Part shown: piece by piece, positions 25,221-36,900 of the stretch
Numbering within the stretch: the first letter of the stretch is position 1
Layout: each line of letters starts with the position of its first letter
NCBI RefSeq assembly: GCF_016864555.1
Contig: NZ_CP044012.1
Location: 554,501-618,500, forward strand
Length of the DNA stretch: 64,000 nt
Origin: Sinorhizobium sp. BG8
GTDB taxonomy: Bacteria; Pseudomonadota; Alphaproteobacteria; Rhizobiales; Rhizobiaceae
Reading direction: 5' to 3'
Made by a program: the position numbers and the translations under genes
Notes under the pieces: model-generated
Databases searched by the model: none
What the model saw: the letters and a program-made list of their open reading frames with translations, nothing else
Told to the model about the DNA's origin: nothing

Positions 25221-25235
25221 AGGACATGTGACGGC

Positions 25236-25964
25236 CTACTGGGAGGCAGGCGTGAATCGCGCGACGAGCGCATGCCTGTCGCCGGGATAGGTGAAGCGCA
25301 CATGGGTGATCGGCCCTAGGCTGCTCCAGGTCCGCCGCTCTACGACGAGGCACGCCGTTCCGCTCGCAATGCCGAGCATCTGCGCCATGTCGTGACCGGC
25401 CGCGACCGCCTGTATCCGGTGTTCCGCGGCACTCCAGGGAACCTGGCTGAGGAGCCATTGTCCTGGGGAAAGGTTCTGAAAATCAGCCTCGATCGCTTCA
25501 GGAACGTTGGCAACGTTGATCAGCCGCTCCTCGACGCAGAATGGCCGTTGGCCGGCAAAATGAGTGCACACCGTGTGCAGGACCATCGTGCCGGCCGAAA
25601 CTTCCAACTGCCTTATGTCCGCGGCCGTTGCCTTGCGGCGAACGCGTCGGGTGACCTCGAAGGAATAGGGCAGGTTGAGGGACCTCACCTCCGCCTCGAT
25701 GTCGTGGATCTCGAGAACGGCTGACTGCGCCTGGGGTTGAGTGACGAAGGATCCGGATTTCTTCCGACGCTCGATCAGACCGGACTTGGCGAGCTGCGTC
25801 ATCACCTTGTTGACGGTCATGCGCGAGCAGTCGTAGTGGGTGGCAAGATCCACCTCGAACGGCAGCCTGTGCCCGGGTGGCCATTCGCCGGACATGATGC
25901 GACCTTCGATCTCGCCCAGAATGCGCTGGTGCAGGGTCGCTTCCTTGCCGTTCTTTTCAGCCAC
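25236..25964 (-). CDS. hutC: Histidine utilisation repressor HutC, GntR/UTRA family, 242 aa
   Basis: Represses the hut genes and is released by urocanate. The winged helix reads LHQRILGEIEGRIMSGEWPP, then VDLATHYDCSRMTVNKVMTQL and ERRKKSGSFV. The UTRA domain includes FCVEERLINVANVP, QVPWSAAEHRIQAV, CLVVERRTWS and the C-terminal RFTYPGDRHALVARF. The start is debatable: no internal ATG fits. I use GTG at 25964 (VAEKNGKEATLHQR), which aligns with homologous N-termini; a TTG at 26057 would add 31 residues. It lies 99 bases after hutF, in the same direction, so the repressor is probably under its own operator at 27473. Confidence 0.9.
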   Translation of the reverse strand: MAEKNGKEATLHQRILGEIEGRIMSGEWPPGHRLPFEVDLATHYDCSRMTVNKVMTQLAKSGLIERRKKSGSFVTQPQAQSAVLEIHDIEAEVRSLNLPYSFEVTRRVRRKATAADIRQLEVSAGTMVLHTVCTHFAGQRPFCVEERLINVANVPEAIEADFQNLSPGQWLLSQVPWSAAEHRIQAVAAGHDMAQMLGIASGTACLVVERRTWSSLGPITHVRFTYPGDRHALVARFTPASQ

Positions 25965-26063
25965 TTGCTCGCTCTTCGTCAGATTACCCGTCCCGATGTA
26001 ACGCAGCCCAGGCAATATTCGAAACGAAATGTTTGCGCCGACGCGCCTCGGTTGCAACGCGTC

Positions 26064-27410
26064 CTAAGCTTTCAGAAGATCCGTCATTGCGGACCGGAAC
26101 CGCGCGGAAATCTCATCCCGCTTCGAATGACGGCCTCCCTCGACGCATTTCCTGCCGCGCACCCACACGCTGTCGACGGTAACCCCGCCGGCGAAGATCC
26201 AGTGATCGAGAAGCCTGTCCTCGTTCAGGTAGGGCACGTTCGACACATCCAGCGCTACGATGTCCGCGGCAGCGCCGACGCGCAGTCCGGCATCGCCCTG
26301 CAGGGCGGCTGCACCGCCCGCCAGCGCACGCTCGAACAGCATGCGGCCCGTCGACGATCCGGGTGCGGCAATCACGTTGCGCGCTCTCAGCGTCAGGCGC
26401 TGCGAATATTCGAGTGTCCTCAGTTCTTCGGGAACGGAGATGAGGATGTTGGAATCAGAACCGACGCCAAAGCGTCCGCCCTCTTCGAGGAAGAGTGGCG
26501 CCGGGAAGATGCCATCGCCGAGATTCGCCTCGGTAATGGGGCAGAGGCCGGCGACGGCGCCGCTTGCGGCCATCCGCCTCGTTTCGCTTTCGGTCATGTG
26601 CGTCGCATGGATCAGGCACCAGCGCGCATCGACGGGCGCGTTGTCCAGAAGCCATTCGACTGGGCGGGCACCCGACCAGGCAACACAGTCCTCGACCTCC
26701 TTCACCTGCTCGGCGATGTGGATATGGATGGGGCCACCGTTCGCGAGGGGAGCGACTACCGCGAGTTCTTCTCCCGTCGCGGCTCGAAGGCTGTGGGGTG
26801 CCACGCCGAGCATGCCGCCCGGCAGGTCGCCCACGATCCGCGCGCACCCTTCCATGAGTCGGCCGTAGCTCTCCACTGAGTTTATGAAGCGGCGCTGTCC
26901 CTCGATCGGCGCGGCGCCACCGAAACCGGAATGGGCATAGAAGACCGGAAGCAGCGTCAGCCCGATGCCGGTCGCGGCACTGGCCGCGCCGACGCGCTCC
27001 GCCATCTCCGCTATGTTGGCATAGGGAGAACCGTCCTTGTCATGATGGAGGTAGTGGAATTCTCCAACGCGCGAAAAGCCGGCTTCGAGCATTTCCATGT
27101 AGAGCTGCGCCGCGACCGCCTCGACATGCTCCGGGGTCATTGAAAGCGCGAACTTGTACATGACGGTTCGCCAGCTCCAGAAGCTGTCGTCGGCCGGCCC
27201 GCGCACTTCCGCGAGACCAGCCATTGCCCGCTGGAAGGCATGACTGTGGAGGTTCGGCATGCCCGGCACGACAACCGCACGCTGCTCGTCACCGGGAAGC
27301 GGCGCGGCACCCACATCGATCTCCTCGATAACGCCGCCCGACAGCGTGAGGCGCACGTCGTTCCGCCATCCTTCCGGCAACAACGCCCTACCCGCATGAA
27401 TGACCGTCAT
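26064..27410 (-). CDS. hutF: Formimidoylglutamate deiminase HutF, 448 aa
   Basis: Hydrolyses N-formimino-L-glutamate to N-formyl-L-glutamate and ammonia, the step that distinguishes the five-enzyme Hut pathway. It is an amidohydrolase with metal-binding [27 protein letters not shown], the CLIHATHMT His and the GVGSDSN Asp. The N-terminus and C-terminal beta-sandwich ([14 protein letters not shown]) are complete. AGGGAAAGG precedes the ATG. It is divergent from hutI across a 102-base region with a palindromic operator and is followed by hutC. Confidence 0.96.
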   Translation of the reverse strand: MTVIHAGRALLPEGWRNDVRLTLSGGVIEEIDVGAAPLPGDEQRAVVVPGMPNLHSHAFQRAMAGLAEVRGPADDSFWSWRTVMYKFALSMTPEHVEAVAAQLYMEMLEAGFSRVGEFHYLHHDKDGSPYANIAEMAERVGAASAATGIGLTLLPVFYAHSGFGGAAPIEGQRRFINSVESYGRLMEGCARIVGDLPGGMLGVAPHSLRAATGEELAVVAPLANGGPIHIHIAEQVKEVEDCVAWSGARPVEWLLDNAPVDARWCLIHATHMTESETRRMAASGAVAGLCPITEANLGDGIFPAPLFLEEGGRFGVGSDSNILISVPEELRTLEYSQRLTLRARNVIAAPGSSTGRMLFERALAGGAAALQGDAGLRVGAAADIVALDVSNVPYLNEDRLLDHWIFAGGVTVDSVWVRGRKCVEGGRHSKRDEISARFRSAMTDLLKA

Positions 27411-27472
27411 GACCTTCCCTTTCGTCTCTGTGTAGCGGAACTCAAATTTTTCCGCTTGTCACTCTCGTTATT

Positions 27473-27484
27473 ATGTATATACAT
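27473..27484. promoter_or_regulatory. HutC operator between hutF and hutI
   Basis: ATGTATATACAT is a perfect 12-base palindrome in the 102-base divergent gap. It matches the TGTATATACA core reported for HutC binding sites in other proteobacteria. Its position, 29 bases upstream of the hutI start codon, allows repression of both hutFC and hutIHGU. Confidence 0.75.
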
Positions 27485-27512
27485 TATCTCAACGAAGGAA
27501 AGGCGAAAGCTG

Positions 27513-28769
27513 ATGACCGGGAACAATTTTTCTGAAACGGCGATGGGTGGGGCGAGCCAGCTTTGGCGCAATGCGCGCCTCGCAACACTCGACGCAAGCC
27601 TGGGCGGGCTTGGCACCGTTGAAAGCGGCGCAGTCGCCGCCAGCAATGGCCGCATCACCTATGCCGGACCCGAATGCGACCTGCCGGCCGAGCTAGCCAA
27701 GGCGGAGGTCGTCAACGATTGCGAGGGTCGCTGGATCACCCCTGCCCTCGTCGATTGCCACACCCACCTCGTCTATGGCGGCAATCGCGCCCGCGAGTTC
27801 GAGATGCGTCTCGAGGGCGCGACCTACGAAGAGATTGCGCGCGCCGGCGGCGGGATCGTTTCCTCGGTGAAAGCGACCAATGCATGCTCGGTCGACGAAC
27901 TCGTCGCCGCCGCCCTTCCCCGCCTCGATACGCTGATTTCCGAAGGCGTCACCACCGTCGAGATCAAATCCGGCTACGGGCTGAACATCGAAGCCGAAAC
28001 AAGGATGCTCGAGGCCGCACGCCGGCTTGGAAGCCTTCGCCCGGTCCGTGTCGTCACCAGCTATCTGGCAGCCCACGCGACTCCGCCCGAATACAAGGGC
28101 CGCAATGGCGACTATATCAGCGATGTCGTTCTGCCCGGTCTCGATGCAGCTCATGCGAAGGGCCTCGTCGATGCGGTTGACGGCTTCTGCGAGGGTATCG
28201 CCTTCTCGACCGACGAGATCGCCCGCGTCTTCGATCACGCCCGGAAACTGGGACTGCCTGTCAAGCTTCACGCCGAGCAGCTCTCCGACCTTGGTGGTGC
28301 GAAACTTGCCGCCTCCTATGGCGCGCTATCCGCCGACCATCTCGAGTATCTCGACGAAAGCGGCGCGCGCGCACTGGCCGCCGCCGGCACGGTCGCCGTC
28401 CTGCTGCCCGGTGCCTTCTACACACTGCGTGAAAAGCAGCTTCCGCCGGTCAAGGCGTTGCGCGAGGCAGGAACCAGGATCGCGATTGCCACCGACAGTA
28501 ATCCGGGCACCTCCCCGCTGACGTCCCTGCTCCTGACCATGAACATGTCGGCGACGCTTTTCGGGCTTACCGTCGAGGAGTGCCTTGCGGGTGCGACGCG
28601 GGAAGCCGCCCGGGCCCTCGGCCTCCTCGGCGAAACCGGCACGCTCGAGGTCGGAAAATCGGCGGATCTCGCCGTCTGGAACATCGAACAGCCGGCGGAG
28701 CTCGTCTACCGCATCGGCTTCAACCCACTGCACAGCCGTGTCTTCAAGGGACAGAGGACGAATTCATGA
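27513..28769 (+). CDS. hutI: Imidazolonepropionase HutI, 418 aa
   Basis: Opens the imidazolone ring of 4-imidazolone-5-propionate to N-formimino-glutamate (third Hut step). It is an amidohydrolase with metal motif [17 protein letters not shown], substrate loop [12 protein letters not shown], the KLHAEQLSD His, SADHLEYL and the [10 protein letters not shown] Asp. I use the ATG at 27513 ([11 protein letters not shown]), which lies 9 bases after AAGGAAAGG. The gene ends in an ATGA overlap with hutH. It is the first gene of hutIHGU. Confidence 0.96.
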   Translation: MTGNNFSETAMGGASQLWRNARLATLDASLGGLGTVESGAVAASNGRITYAGPECDLPAELAKAEVVNDCEGRWITPALVDCHTHLVYGGNRAREFEMRLEGATYEEIARAGGGIVSSVKATNACSVDELVAAALPRLDTLISEGVTTVEIKSGYGLNIEAETRMLEAARRLGSLRPVRVVTSYLAAHATPPEYKGRNGDYISDVVLPGLDAAHAKGLVDAVDGFCEGIAFSTDEIARVFDHARKLGLPVKLHAEQLSDLGGAKLAASYGALSADHLEYLDESGARALAAAGTVAVLLPGAFYTLREKQLPPVKALREAGTRIAIATDSNPGTSPLTSLLLTMNMSATLFGLTVEECLAGATREAARALGLLGETGTLEVGKSADLAVWNIEQPAELVYRIGFNPLHSRVFKGQRTNS

Positions 28770-30301
28770 CCATCATCCTGCACCCGGGCTCCGTACCCCT
28801 CAAGGATCTCGAATCCATCTACTGGACCGGTGAAGCCGCTCGGCTCGATCAGTCGTTCGATGCCGGCATCGCCAAGGCCGCCGCGCGCATCGCGGAGATC
28901 GCGGCGGGCAACGCACCCGTCTACGGTATCAATACCGGTTTCGGTAAACTCGCTTCGATCAAGATCGACGCCGCCGATGTCGCCACGCTCCAGCGCAACC
29001 TGATCCTGTCACACTGCTGCGGGGTGGGTGCACCGCTGCCCGAGAACGTCGTGCGATTGATCATGTCGCTGAAACTCGTCTCTCTCGGGCGTGGCGCCTC
29101 CGGCGTCCGGCTGGAAATCGTCCGCCTCATCGAGGCGATGCTCGAAAAGGGCGTCATTCCGGTCATTCCGGAAAAAGGCTCGGTCGGCGCCTCGGGCGAC
29201 CTGGCGCCGCTTGCGCACATGTCGGCGGTGATGATGGGTCATGGCGAAGCCTTCTTCGACGGCCGGCGGATGTCCGGTGCGGCCGCACTGGAGATAGCGG
29301 GGCTCGCATCGGTCAAGCTCGCCGCCAAGGAAGGTCTTGCGCTGATCAACGGCACCCAGACTTCCACGGCATTGGCACTCGCAGGTCTCTTCCGCGCGCA
29401 CCGCGCCGCCCAGGCAGCCCTCATCACCGGCGCCATGTCCACGGACGCGGCAATGGGTTCCTCGGCGCCATTCCATCCGGACATCCACACCTTGAGGGGG
29501 CATCAAGGCCAGATCGACACGGCTGCTGCCCTTCGCACCCTTCTCGAAGGTTCGGCGATCCGCCAGAGCCACATCGAGGGCGACGAGCGTGTGCAGGATC
29601 CCTATTGCATCCGCTGCCAGCCGCAGGTGGACGGCGCCTGCCTCGACCTGTTGCGCTCCGTCGCACGCACGCTCGAGATCGAGGCCAATGCTGTAACCGA
29701 CAATCCGCTGGTGCTCTCCGACAATTCGGTCGTCTCGGGCGGTAACTTCCATGCCGAACCGGTCGCCTTCGCGGCCGACCAGATCGCGCTTGCCATCTGC
29801 GAGATCGGCGCAATCGCGCAGCGCCGCATTGCCTTGCTCGTCGATCCCGCGCTCTCCTACGGGCTCCCGGCGTTCCTCGCCAAGAAGCCGGGCCTCAACT
29901 CCGGTCTCATGATCGCGGAAGTCACATCGGCAGCGCTCATGTCGGAGAACAAGCAGATGTCCCATCCGGCATCGGTCGATTCGACGCCGACCTCGGCCAA
30001 CCAGGAAGACCATGTCTCCATGGCCTGCCACGGTGCGCGTCGCCTGCTTCCGATGACGGAGAACCTCTTCTCGATCATCGGCATCGAGGCGCTGACCGCC
30101 GTCCAGGGTGTGGAGTGCCGCGCACCGCTGGCGACCAGCCCCGAGCTGCAGAAGGCGGCCGCCGCCCTTCGCGCCGTCTCGCCCTCCATCGAGGAAGATC
30201 GCTACATGGCCGACGACCTGAAGGCTGCCGGCGATCTGGTTGCGACCGGAGCGCTGAACGCGTCCGTCTCCGCCGGTATCCTGCCGGCACTGGAAGCGTA
30301 A
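28766..30301 (+). CDS. hutH: Histidine ammonia-lyase HutH, 511 aa
   Basis: Catalyses the first Hut step, histidine to urocanate and ammonia, using the autocatalytic MIO prosthetic group. The MIO tripeptide is A142-S143-G144 within [14 protein letters not shown]. Also visible are [11 protein letters not shown] near residue 53, the [13 protein letters not shown] substrate region and [15 protein letters not shown]. The length is typical of bacterial HutH. The start codon overlaps the hutI stop, and hutG begins one base after its own stop. Confidence 0.97.
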   Translation: MTIILHPGSVPLKDLESIYWTGEAARLDQSFDAGIAKAAARIAEIAAGNAPVYGINTGFGKLASIKIDAADVATLQRNLILSHCCGVGAPLPENVVRLIMSLKLVSLGRGASGVRLEIVRLIEAMLEKGVIPVIPEKGSVGASGDLAPLAHMSAVMMGHGEAFFDGRRMSGAAALEIAGLASVKLAAKEGLALINGTQTSTALALAGLFRAHRAAQAALITGAMSTDAAMGSSAPFHPDIHTLRGHQGQIDTAAALRTLLEGSAIRQSHIEGDERVQDPYCIRCQPQVDGACLDLLRSVARTLEIEANAVTDNPLVLSDNSVVSGGNFHAEPVAFAADQIALAICEIGAIAQRRIALLVDPALSYGLPAFLAKKPGLNSGLMIAEVTSAALMSENKQMSHPASVDSTPTSANQEDHVSMACHGARRLLPMTENLFSIIGIEALTAVQGVECRAPLATSPELQKAAAALRAVSPSIEEDRYMADDLKAAGDLVATGALNASVSAGILPALEA

Positions 30302-30302
30302 T

Positions 30303-31103
30303 ATGGCCGTCTTCGAAACCCGCCAGGGCACATCGCCGGTCATTCTCGGATTTCCGCACACCGGAACCGACGTCCCCGCCGACATCTGGGCACGCCTGAA
30401 CGACAATGGGAAGATTCTCGCCGATACCGATTGGCACATCCACGAGCTCTATGACGGACTGCTCGACAATGTGACGACGGTGCGGGCGACATTTCACCGC
30501 TACGTCATCGACGCCAATCGGGATCCTGAAGGCGTCAGCCTCTATCCCGGTCAGAACACAACCGGCCTCGTGCCGGAGACAGATTTCGACGGAAATGCGA
30601 TCTGGAAGGACGGAGAATCTCCCCGCGCGGAAGACATCGCCGCGCGGCTCCGCGACTTTCACGCGCCCTATCACGCGGCGCTCGCGGCCGAGATCGAGCG
30701 GGTGAAAGCAATCCACGGAATTGCGGTCCTCTACGACTGCCATTCCATCCGTTCGCACATCCCCTTCCTCTTCGAAGGCAAGCTGCCGGACTTTAACATC
30801 GGCACCGACATGAGCAGGACCTGTGCACCGGCGATCGAGGCAGCCGTTGTCGAGGCGACCGCCAAGGCCGATGGCTATACGAGCATCCTGAACGGACGGT
30901 TCAAGGGCGGATGGACGACGCGCCACTATGCCCGGCCAGAAATGGGTGTGCATACCATCCAGATGGAGCTTGCCCAGTCCACGCATCTTGCCACCGAAAC
31001 GCTACCCTTTGCCTACGACCCGGCAAAGGCGGACCGGCTTCGCAAACACCTCAAAACCATCCTCGAGCAGATCGAACGGATCGCGCTCAACCTCGAACAC
31101 TGA
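30303..31103 (+). CDS. hutG: N-formylglutamate deformylase HutG, 266 aa
   Basis: Hydrolyses N-formyl-glutamate to glutamate and formate, the last step of the HutF branch. It belongs to the N-formylglutamate amidohydrolase family (PF05013): the zinc/active-site segments are [44 protein letters not shown] and [15 protein letters not shown]. It has normal length. It begins one base after hutH and is followed 16 bases later by hutU, which has GGAGGG upstream. Confidence 0.94.
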   Translation: MAVFETRQGTSPVILGFPHTGTDVPADIWARLNDNGKILADTDWHIHELYDGLLDNVTTVRATFHRYVIDANRDPEGVSLYPGQNTTGLVPETDFDGNAIWKDGESPRAEDIAARLRDFHAPYHAALAAEIERVKAIHGIAVLYDCHSIRSHIPFLFEGKLPDFNIGTDMSRTCAPAIEAAVVEATAKADGYTSILNGRFKGGWTTRHYARPEMGVHTIQMELAQSTHLATETLPFAYDPAKADRLRKHLKTILEQIERIALNLEH

Positions 31104-31119
31104 CCCGGAGGGAACAGGA

Positions 31120-32793
31120 ATGACCAATCCTCGCCACAACATCCGCGACGTCCGCGCGCCCCAGGGCACCGAACTCAACGCCAAGAGCTGGCTGACCGAA
31201 GCGCCGCTTCGCATGCTCATGAATAATCTCGATCCGAACGTGGCTGAAAACCCGCACGAGCTGGTGGTCTATGGCGGCATCGGGCGGGCAGCGCGTACCT
31301 GGGCGGATTTCGACAAGATCGTCGCAACGCTCAAGGACCTCAACGAGGATGAGACGCTCCTTGTCCAGTCCGGCAAGCCGGTCGGCGTGTTCCGCACCCA
31401 CAAGGATGCCCCGCGCGTACTGATCGCCAACTCTAACCTCGTGCCCCACTGGGCGACCTGGGACCACTTCAACGAGCTCGACAAGAAGGGTCTCGCCATG
31501 TACGGCCAGATGACCGCGGGCTCCTGGATCTATATCGGAACACAAGGCATCGTTCAGGGCACCTACGAGACCTTCGTCGAGGCCGGCCGCCAGCACTATG
31601 GCGGCAACCTCAAGGGCAAGTGGGTTCTGACCGGCGGCCTCGGGGGCATGGGCGGCGCCCAGCCTCTCGCCGCCGTCATGGCCGGCGCTTCGTGCCTTGC
31701 AGTCGAATGCAATCCGGATTCGATCGATTTCCGCCTGCGTACCCGCTATGTCGACGAGAAGGCCGAGACCCTTGACGAGGCGATGGAGATGATCGCCCGC
31801 TGGACCAAGAACGGCGAGGCAAAGTCCGTCGGCCTGCTCGGCAACACCGCGGAAATCCTGCCCGAAATGGTGCGTCGCGGCATCCGTCCGGACATGGTCA
31901 CCGATCAGACCTCCGCCCACGACCCGGTCAACGGCTATCTGCCGAAGGGCTGGACGATGGCTCAGTGGAAGGAAAAGCGCGTCAGCGATCCGAAGGCGGT
32001 CGAAAAGGCGGCCCGCGCATCCATGCGCGAGCACGTCGAGGCGATGATCGCCTTCCAGGACATGGGCATCCCGACCTTCGACTATGGCAACAACATCCGC
32101 CAGGTCGCCAAGGAGGAAGGCCTCGAAAACGCCTTCGCCTTCCCGGGCTTCGTCCCGGCCTACATCCGCCCGCTGTTCTGCCGCGGCATCGGTCCGTTCC
32201 GCTGGGCCGCCCTTTCCGGTGATCCGGAGGATATCTACAAGACCGACGCCAAGGTGAAGGAACTGCTGCCCGACAACAAGCACCTGCACAACTGGCTGGA
32301 CATGGCCCGAGAGCGCATCTCCTTCCAGGGCCTGCCGGCACGCATCTGCTGGGTCGGCCTCGGCGATCGCCATCGCCTCGGGCTCGCCTTCAACGAAATG
32401 GTGAAGAACGGCGAGCTGAAGGCCCCTGTCGTGATCGGCCGCGACCATCTCGACTCAGGATCCGTCGCCTCGCCGAACCGCGAGACGGAAGCGATGAAGG
32501 ACGGCTCGGATGCTGTTTCCGACTGGCCGCTCCTGAACGCGCTGCTCAACACTGCTTCGGGTGCGACCTGGGTATCGCTGCACCATGGCGGCGGCGTCGG
32601 CATGGGCTTCTCGCAGCATTCGGGCGTGGTCATCTGCTGCGACGGCTCGGACGATGCGGCCCGCCGCATCGAGCGCGTGCTCTGGAACGACCCCGCGACC
32701 GGCGTCATGCGTCATGCCGATGCGGGCTATGACATCGCGCTCGACTGCGCCCGCGAAAAGGGCCTGCGCCTGCCCGGTATTCTCGGCAACTAA
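31120..32793 (+). CDS. hutU: Urocanate hydratase HutU, 557 aa
   Basis: Converts urocanate to 4-imidazolone-5-propionate with tightly bound NAD (second Hut step). It is a very conserved family: [14 protein letters not shown] is the NAD-binding glycine stretch, followed by the [15 protein letters not shown] region and the C-terminal [17 protein letters not shown] and [28 protein letters not shown] precedes the ATG. It is the last gene of hutIHGU and is followed by a strong stem-loop. Confidence 0.97.
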   Translation: MTNPRHNIRDVRAPQGTELNAKSWLTEAPLRMLMNNLDPNVAENPHELVVYGGIGRAARTWADFDKIVATLKDLNEDETLLVQSGKPVGVFRTHKDAPRVLIANSNLVPHWATWDHFNELDKKGLAMYGQMTAGSWIYIGTQGIVQGTYETFVEAGRQHYGGNLKGKWVLTGGLGGMGGAQPLAAVMAGASCLAVECNPDSIDFRLRTRYVDEKAETLDEAMEMIARWTKNGEAKSVGLLGNTAEILPEMVRRGIRPDMVTDQTSAHDPVNGYLPKGWTMAQWKEKRVSDPKAVEKAARASMREHVEAMIAFQDMGIPTFDYGNNIRQVAKEEGLENAFAFPGFVPAYIRPLFCRGIGPFRWAALSGDPEDIYKTDAKVKELLPDNKHLHNWLDMARERISFQGLPARICWVGLGDRHRLGLAFNEMVKNGELKAPVVIGRDHLDSGSVASPNRETEAMKDGSDAVSDWPLLNALLNTASGATWVSLHHGGGVGMGFSQHSGVVICCDGSDDAARRIERVLWNDPATGVMRHADAGYDIALDCAREKGLRLPGILGN

Positions 32794-32820
32794 GTGGGCG
32801 AACGCCCGCTTCAATTGGAC

Positions 32821-32860
32821 CGCCCGGACGAATGGCAAACCACCGCCCTTCGTCCGGGCG
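32821..32860. terminator. 12-bp stem-loop after the hut operon
   Basis: CGCCCGGACGAA (32821-32832) and TTCGTCCGGGCG (32849-32860) pair perfectly around a 16-base loop, between the convergent hutU and cyclase genes. There is no T-run. It can serve as a bidirectional terminator or mRNA 3' stabiliser for both. Confidence 0.6.
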
Positions 32861-32864
32861 TTCG

Positions 32865-33914
32865 CTACTGAGCTTCCAATGCTGGCGATTCACGCTTTTG
32901 CCTTGTATTCGCGCACGAAAGGGAAACCAGGTCGATGTGCTGGTCGCGTCCGCGAACAGGATGGCTCCCCAATTCCTCCACCGTTACCGAAGCTGGCAGA
33001 TCGATACGGTCGCGAAGGTGCTTCGACATGAGGAATTGCCTGCCGAGCAGCCGCGAAATGTTCTCGATGCGCGCCGTCGTGTTGATCGTGTCGCCGAAGT
33101 ACGCGATCTTGTGATGGTCCCTGCCGATTTCCGCTGTGACGACCGGCCCTCCGTGCAGGGCGGCCCGAAGCACCGGCACTCTCCCGTAAGTCTCCAGCCA
33201 GTGCACCTTCTTCTCATCCACCGCCTTTAGAATGCCGAAGAGGCAGCGCACGCAGCGCGCATTCTCCAGACCCGTTTTCATCGGCCAGGAGATGATCGCG
33301 GCATCGCCGATGTAGTCGTCGATGGATCCTCTTTGGCGCGCGACGGGTTCGGCCATCGTGGAAAATAGCGCGCTTAGGAACTCCATCGCACGCAGGTCGC
33401 CAAACTCCTCCGCGAGCGCTGTCGACCCCTCGAGATCAACAAGAAGGAAGACCCGTTCCTCACTGATGGGCCGGCGATAGCGCCCGACGAGAAGATTGAG
33501 GAAGACTTTCTTGCCGAGAAGATCGCGAACTCGCAACGTCGCGGTCATGACCAGCGTGACCGAGAGGCTGTAGGCGAGGTCGGTGAGCGGCGGAAAGGCG
33601 GCCTGAACCCAGGGCATCTCTGTTCCACGCATCAGCCACAGGAGCGAGCCGGCAAACGCGATGCCGGCTGTGATCATGACATAGTAAAATGTGAGCTGCC
33701 CGATCAGGTAAGCCCACGTCGGAAGATCGTGCAGCCACCGCCGCAATCCGCGCAGGAAGAGTCCACGTTCGAACGCGATCAGCGGAAGGCAAACCGAAAG
33801 CGAGTAGAAGCCGCCGAGGGCGGGCGTCCCATAGCGCACGAGGCCATAGACCGAGCCGCTCACGTAGACGACGACGAGAACGGCAAGCCATACGATACTT
33901 GATCGCAGTTTCAT
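32865..33914 (-). CDS. Membrane class III adenylate/guanylate cyclase, 349 aa
   Basis: The N-terminal half holds about four transmembrane helices (VWLAVLVVVYVSGSVYGLV, FYSLSVCLPLIAF, IGQLTFYYVMITAGIAFAG, SLSVTLVMTATL). The C-terminal half is a class III cyclase catalytic domain: metal motif LLVDLEGSTALAE, IDDYIGDAAIISWP, LRAALHGGPVVTAEIG and YFGDTINTTARIE. It would make cAMP or cGMP at the inner membrane in response to a membrane signal. Many rhizobial genomes carry large sets of such cyclases. The gene starts 52 bases after the end of the RND permease gene, which has its own stem-loop, and ends near the hut terminator. Confidence 0.92.
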   Translation of the reverse strand: MKLRSSIVWLAVLVVVYVSGSVYGLVRYGTPALGGFYSLSVCLPLIAFERGLFLRGLRRWLHDLPTWAYLIGQLTFYYVMITAGIAFAGSLLWLMRGTEMPWVQAAFPPLTDLAYSLSVTLVMTATLRVRDLLGKKVFLNLLVGRYRRPISEERVFLLVDLEGSTALAEEFGDLRAMEFLSALFSTMAEPVARQRGSIDDYIGDAAIISWPMKTGLENARCVRCLFGILKAVDEKKVHWLETYGRVPVLRAALHGGPVVTAEIGRDHHKIAYFGDTINTTARIENISRLLGRQFLMSKHLRDRIDLPASVTVEELGSHPVRGRDQHIDLVSLSCANTRQKRESPALEAQ

Positions 33915-33952
33915 TTACCCTTGCCGTTCCGGTAGTGTCTGCCGTCTTGCGA

Positions 33953-33982
33953 CCGTGGCCGGCGCTCAGTGCGCGGCCACGG
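33953..33982 (-). terminator. Stem-loop at the end of the RND permease gene
   Basis: CCGTGGCCG (33953-33961) and CGGCCACGG (33974-33982) form a perfect 9-bp stem with a 12-base loop, overlapping the RND permease stop codon. It may separate the efflux operon from the cyclase gene. No clear T-run follows. Confidence 0.4.
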
Positions 33983-36900
33983 CCTCCTCCGGCATTGGTT
34001 CCGCCGCATCGCCGGCCGGTCGCTTGATGCGGAACCAGGCAACGTAGAGCGCTGGCAGGAACAGCAGCGTCAGGATCGTGCCGACCACGATGCCGCCCAT
34101 CATGGCGTAGGCCATCGGCCCCCAAAAGATTTCCCGCGAGATCGGGATCAGGGCCAGCGTCGCCGCGGCTGCGGTGAGCATGATCGGGCGCATGCGGTGC
34201 TCGGTCGCCTCCACCACGGCCTGCCATGGAGGCACCCCCTCGGAGCGCAATTGTTCGATCTGCACGATCAGAATCACCGAGTTACGGATGAGGATCCCGA
34301 TCAGGGCCAGGATACCGAGGATAGCGACGAAGCCCATCGGTGAGCCGCTCGGCAGCAAGGCTGTCACCACGCCGATCAAAGCGAGCGGCGCGACCGCAAA
34401 CACCAGGAACAGCCGGTGGAAACTCTGAAGCTGGATCATCAGGATGGTGGCCATGGCGAAGAGCATCAGCGGAGCAACGGCGGCAATCGGCCCCTGTGCC
34501 TTGGCGCTCTCCTCGACGGCCCCGCCGACCACGATCGAGTAACCGGCCGGAAGTGTTTTTTCGAGTTCGGCCATCTTCGGCGCCAGCTGGGCAACGATCG
34601 TAGCCGGCTGCATCGAACCGACGACGCCGCCCTTTACAGTGATCGTGGGAATCCGATCCCGTCTCCAAATGGTCGGCTGTTCGAGGTCATAGTGAAAGTT
34701 GACGACGGCTGACAGCGGAACGGAACCGTTCGACCCGGGCAGCTGAAGGTTCTGCAACGTCTCGATCGATCCGCGTTCGGAACCCTGTGCCCGTGTGACC
34801 ACGTCGACGAGGTAGATGTCGTCACGGACCTGGGTAACCGTCGTACCGTCTATGATGCCGCTCAGCGCCGAGGCAATGTCCTGCGAGGTGACGCCAAGTT
34901 GGCGCGCCTTGTCCTGCAGCACGTCCACCTTCACCACGCGCGCCGGCTCGTTCCAGTCATAGGTCACGCTCGTGAGGTTCGGATTGTCTCCGACGATGGC
35001 GGCCGCATCCTGGGCGATGCTGCGGACCGTCTGGATGTCCGGACCGCTGATGCGATACTGCACGGGCTTGCCGACAGGCGGGCCGATGTCCAGGAGCTTG
35101 ACGTAGGCATCGGTGCCGGGGAACGTGCGCTTGAGGTAGGCTTGGAGCTCAGCGCGTAGCGTGTCCCTCACCTCAAGTCCCTTGGTGACGATGACCGTCT
35201 GCCCGAACGTGACCGTCGATGGCTGCACGTCGAAGGAAAGAAGGAACCGGGGCGCTCCCTGTCCGACATAGCTGGACCAGTGATCGACCGCATCGTTGCC
35301 GGCCAGCATCTCCTTCTCGAACTGCGCCATCTGGCGGTCCGTTTCGGCGATCGAGCCGTTTTGCGGCAAACTCCAGTCGACGACGAGTTCGGGGCGGTCC
35401 GAGGACGGGAAGAACTGCTGCTGGACAAACCCCATGCCGACAACGGAACCGCCGAACGCGATGAGTGTGACGGCGATCGTGATCCAGCGGAACCGCATCG
35501 CCACGGTGAGCATCCGGGAGAAGGCGGCGGCGAACCAGCCCTTGTGCTCGTGGTGCTTGGCCATGGATTTAGGAAGCAGCGTGACGCCGAGCAGGGGCGT
35601 AAACAGGACCGCCACGATCCACGACACGACAAGCGAAACGGCAATCACCACGAAAAGGGTAAAGGTGAACTCGCCGGCGGCGCTGTTGTTGAGACCGATC
35701 GGGATGAAACCGGCGACCGTCACCAGTGTCCCCGTGAGCATGGGGAAGGCGGTGGACGTATAGACGTAGGTTGCGGCCTTGCGCAGGTCGTCGCCTGCCT
35801 CGAGACGCGCGACCATCATTTCCACGGCGATCATCGCGTCATCGACGAGAAGTCCCAGCGCGATGATAAGCGCTCCGAGCGAGATGCGCTGCAGCGAGAT
35901 CCCGGTATAGGCCATGACGAGGAAGGTGATCGCCAGCACCAGGGGTATCGAGATCGCGACGACGAGGCCCGCCCTGAAACCCAGGCTGAGGAAGCTGATC
36001 GCAAGCACGATGGCGATTGCTTCGAACAAGGCCTGCGTGAATCCGGACACCGCTTCTTCCACGACGGCCGGCTGGTCCGACACACGATGCACGTCCACCC
36101 CGATCGGAAGCTCCTCGATAATGCCGTCCATGCGTTGCTCGAGTGCCTTCCCGAACTCCAGGAGGTTGGCACCGGTCTTCATGCCAATGGCAAGGCCGAT
36201 GGCAGGCTCGCCATTGAAGCGGAAGAACGAAGACGCGGGATCGACGTAGTCGCGCCGGATGGTCGCCACGTCGGTCAGGGGAAAGAACCGGTCGTTGACC
36301 CTGAGGTTGATCCCGCTGAGGCTTTCCTCAGACGTGAACTGGCCGCTGACACGCAGGGCGATCTGCTCCGGACCGGCCTGGACGAAGCCCGATTGAGTGA
36401 CCGCGTTCTGGGCCTGGAGCGTGGTCAAGATTGCCTGCTGGTCGATCCCCAGGGCAGCGATCTTGCGGGTCGAGAACTCGAGATAGATCACCTCGTCCTG
36501 CGCGCCGACAATATCCACCTTGCCGACGTCAGGCACCGTCAGCACCTTGGCACGGGCCTCCTCGACCTGGTCCCGAAGCTGCCTGTGGCTCAATCCGTCG
36601 CTGGTAAAGGCAAAGATGTTGCCAAAAACGTCGCCGAAGCGGTCGTTGAAGAACGGTCCGACGACACCGGAGGGAAAATCACCCTGGATGTCGCCGATCA
36701 TGTTGCGGATGCGCAACCATGTGGCGGGGACGTCTTCTGCCTTGGTCGTCGCGAGCAGTTCGACGAAGACCGTCGTCTGTCCCGCAATGGTGATGCTCTT
36801 CGTGTAGTCGAGAGAATCGAGCTCCTCGACCTTCTTTTCGATCCGCTCGGTAACCTGCTTCGTCACCTCCTCGGCGGAAGCGCCCGGCCACTGTGCCTGG

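Noticed and set aside
25965-26057. TTG start extending HutC by 31 residues
   Set aside because: The extra residues are not like HutC N-termini, and the GTG at 25964 aligns with the family start.
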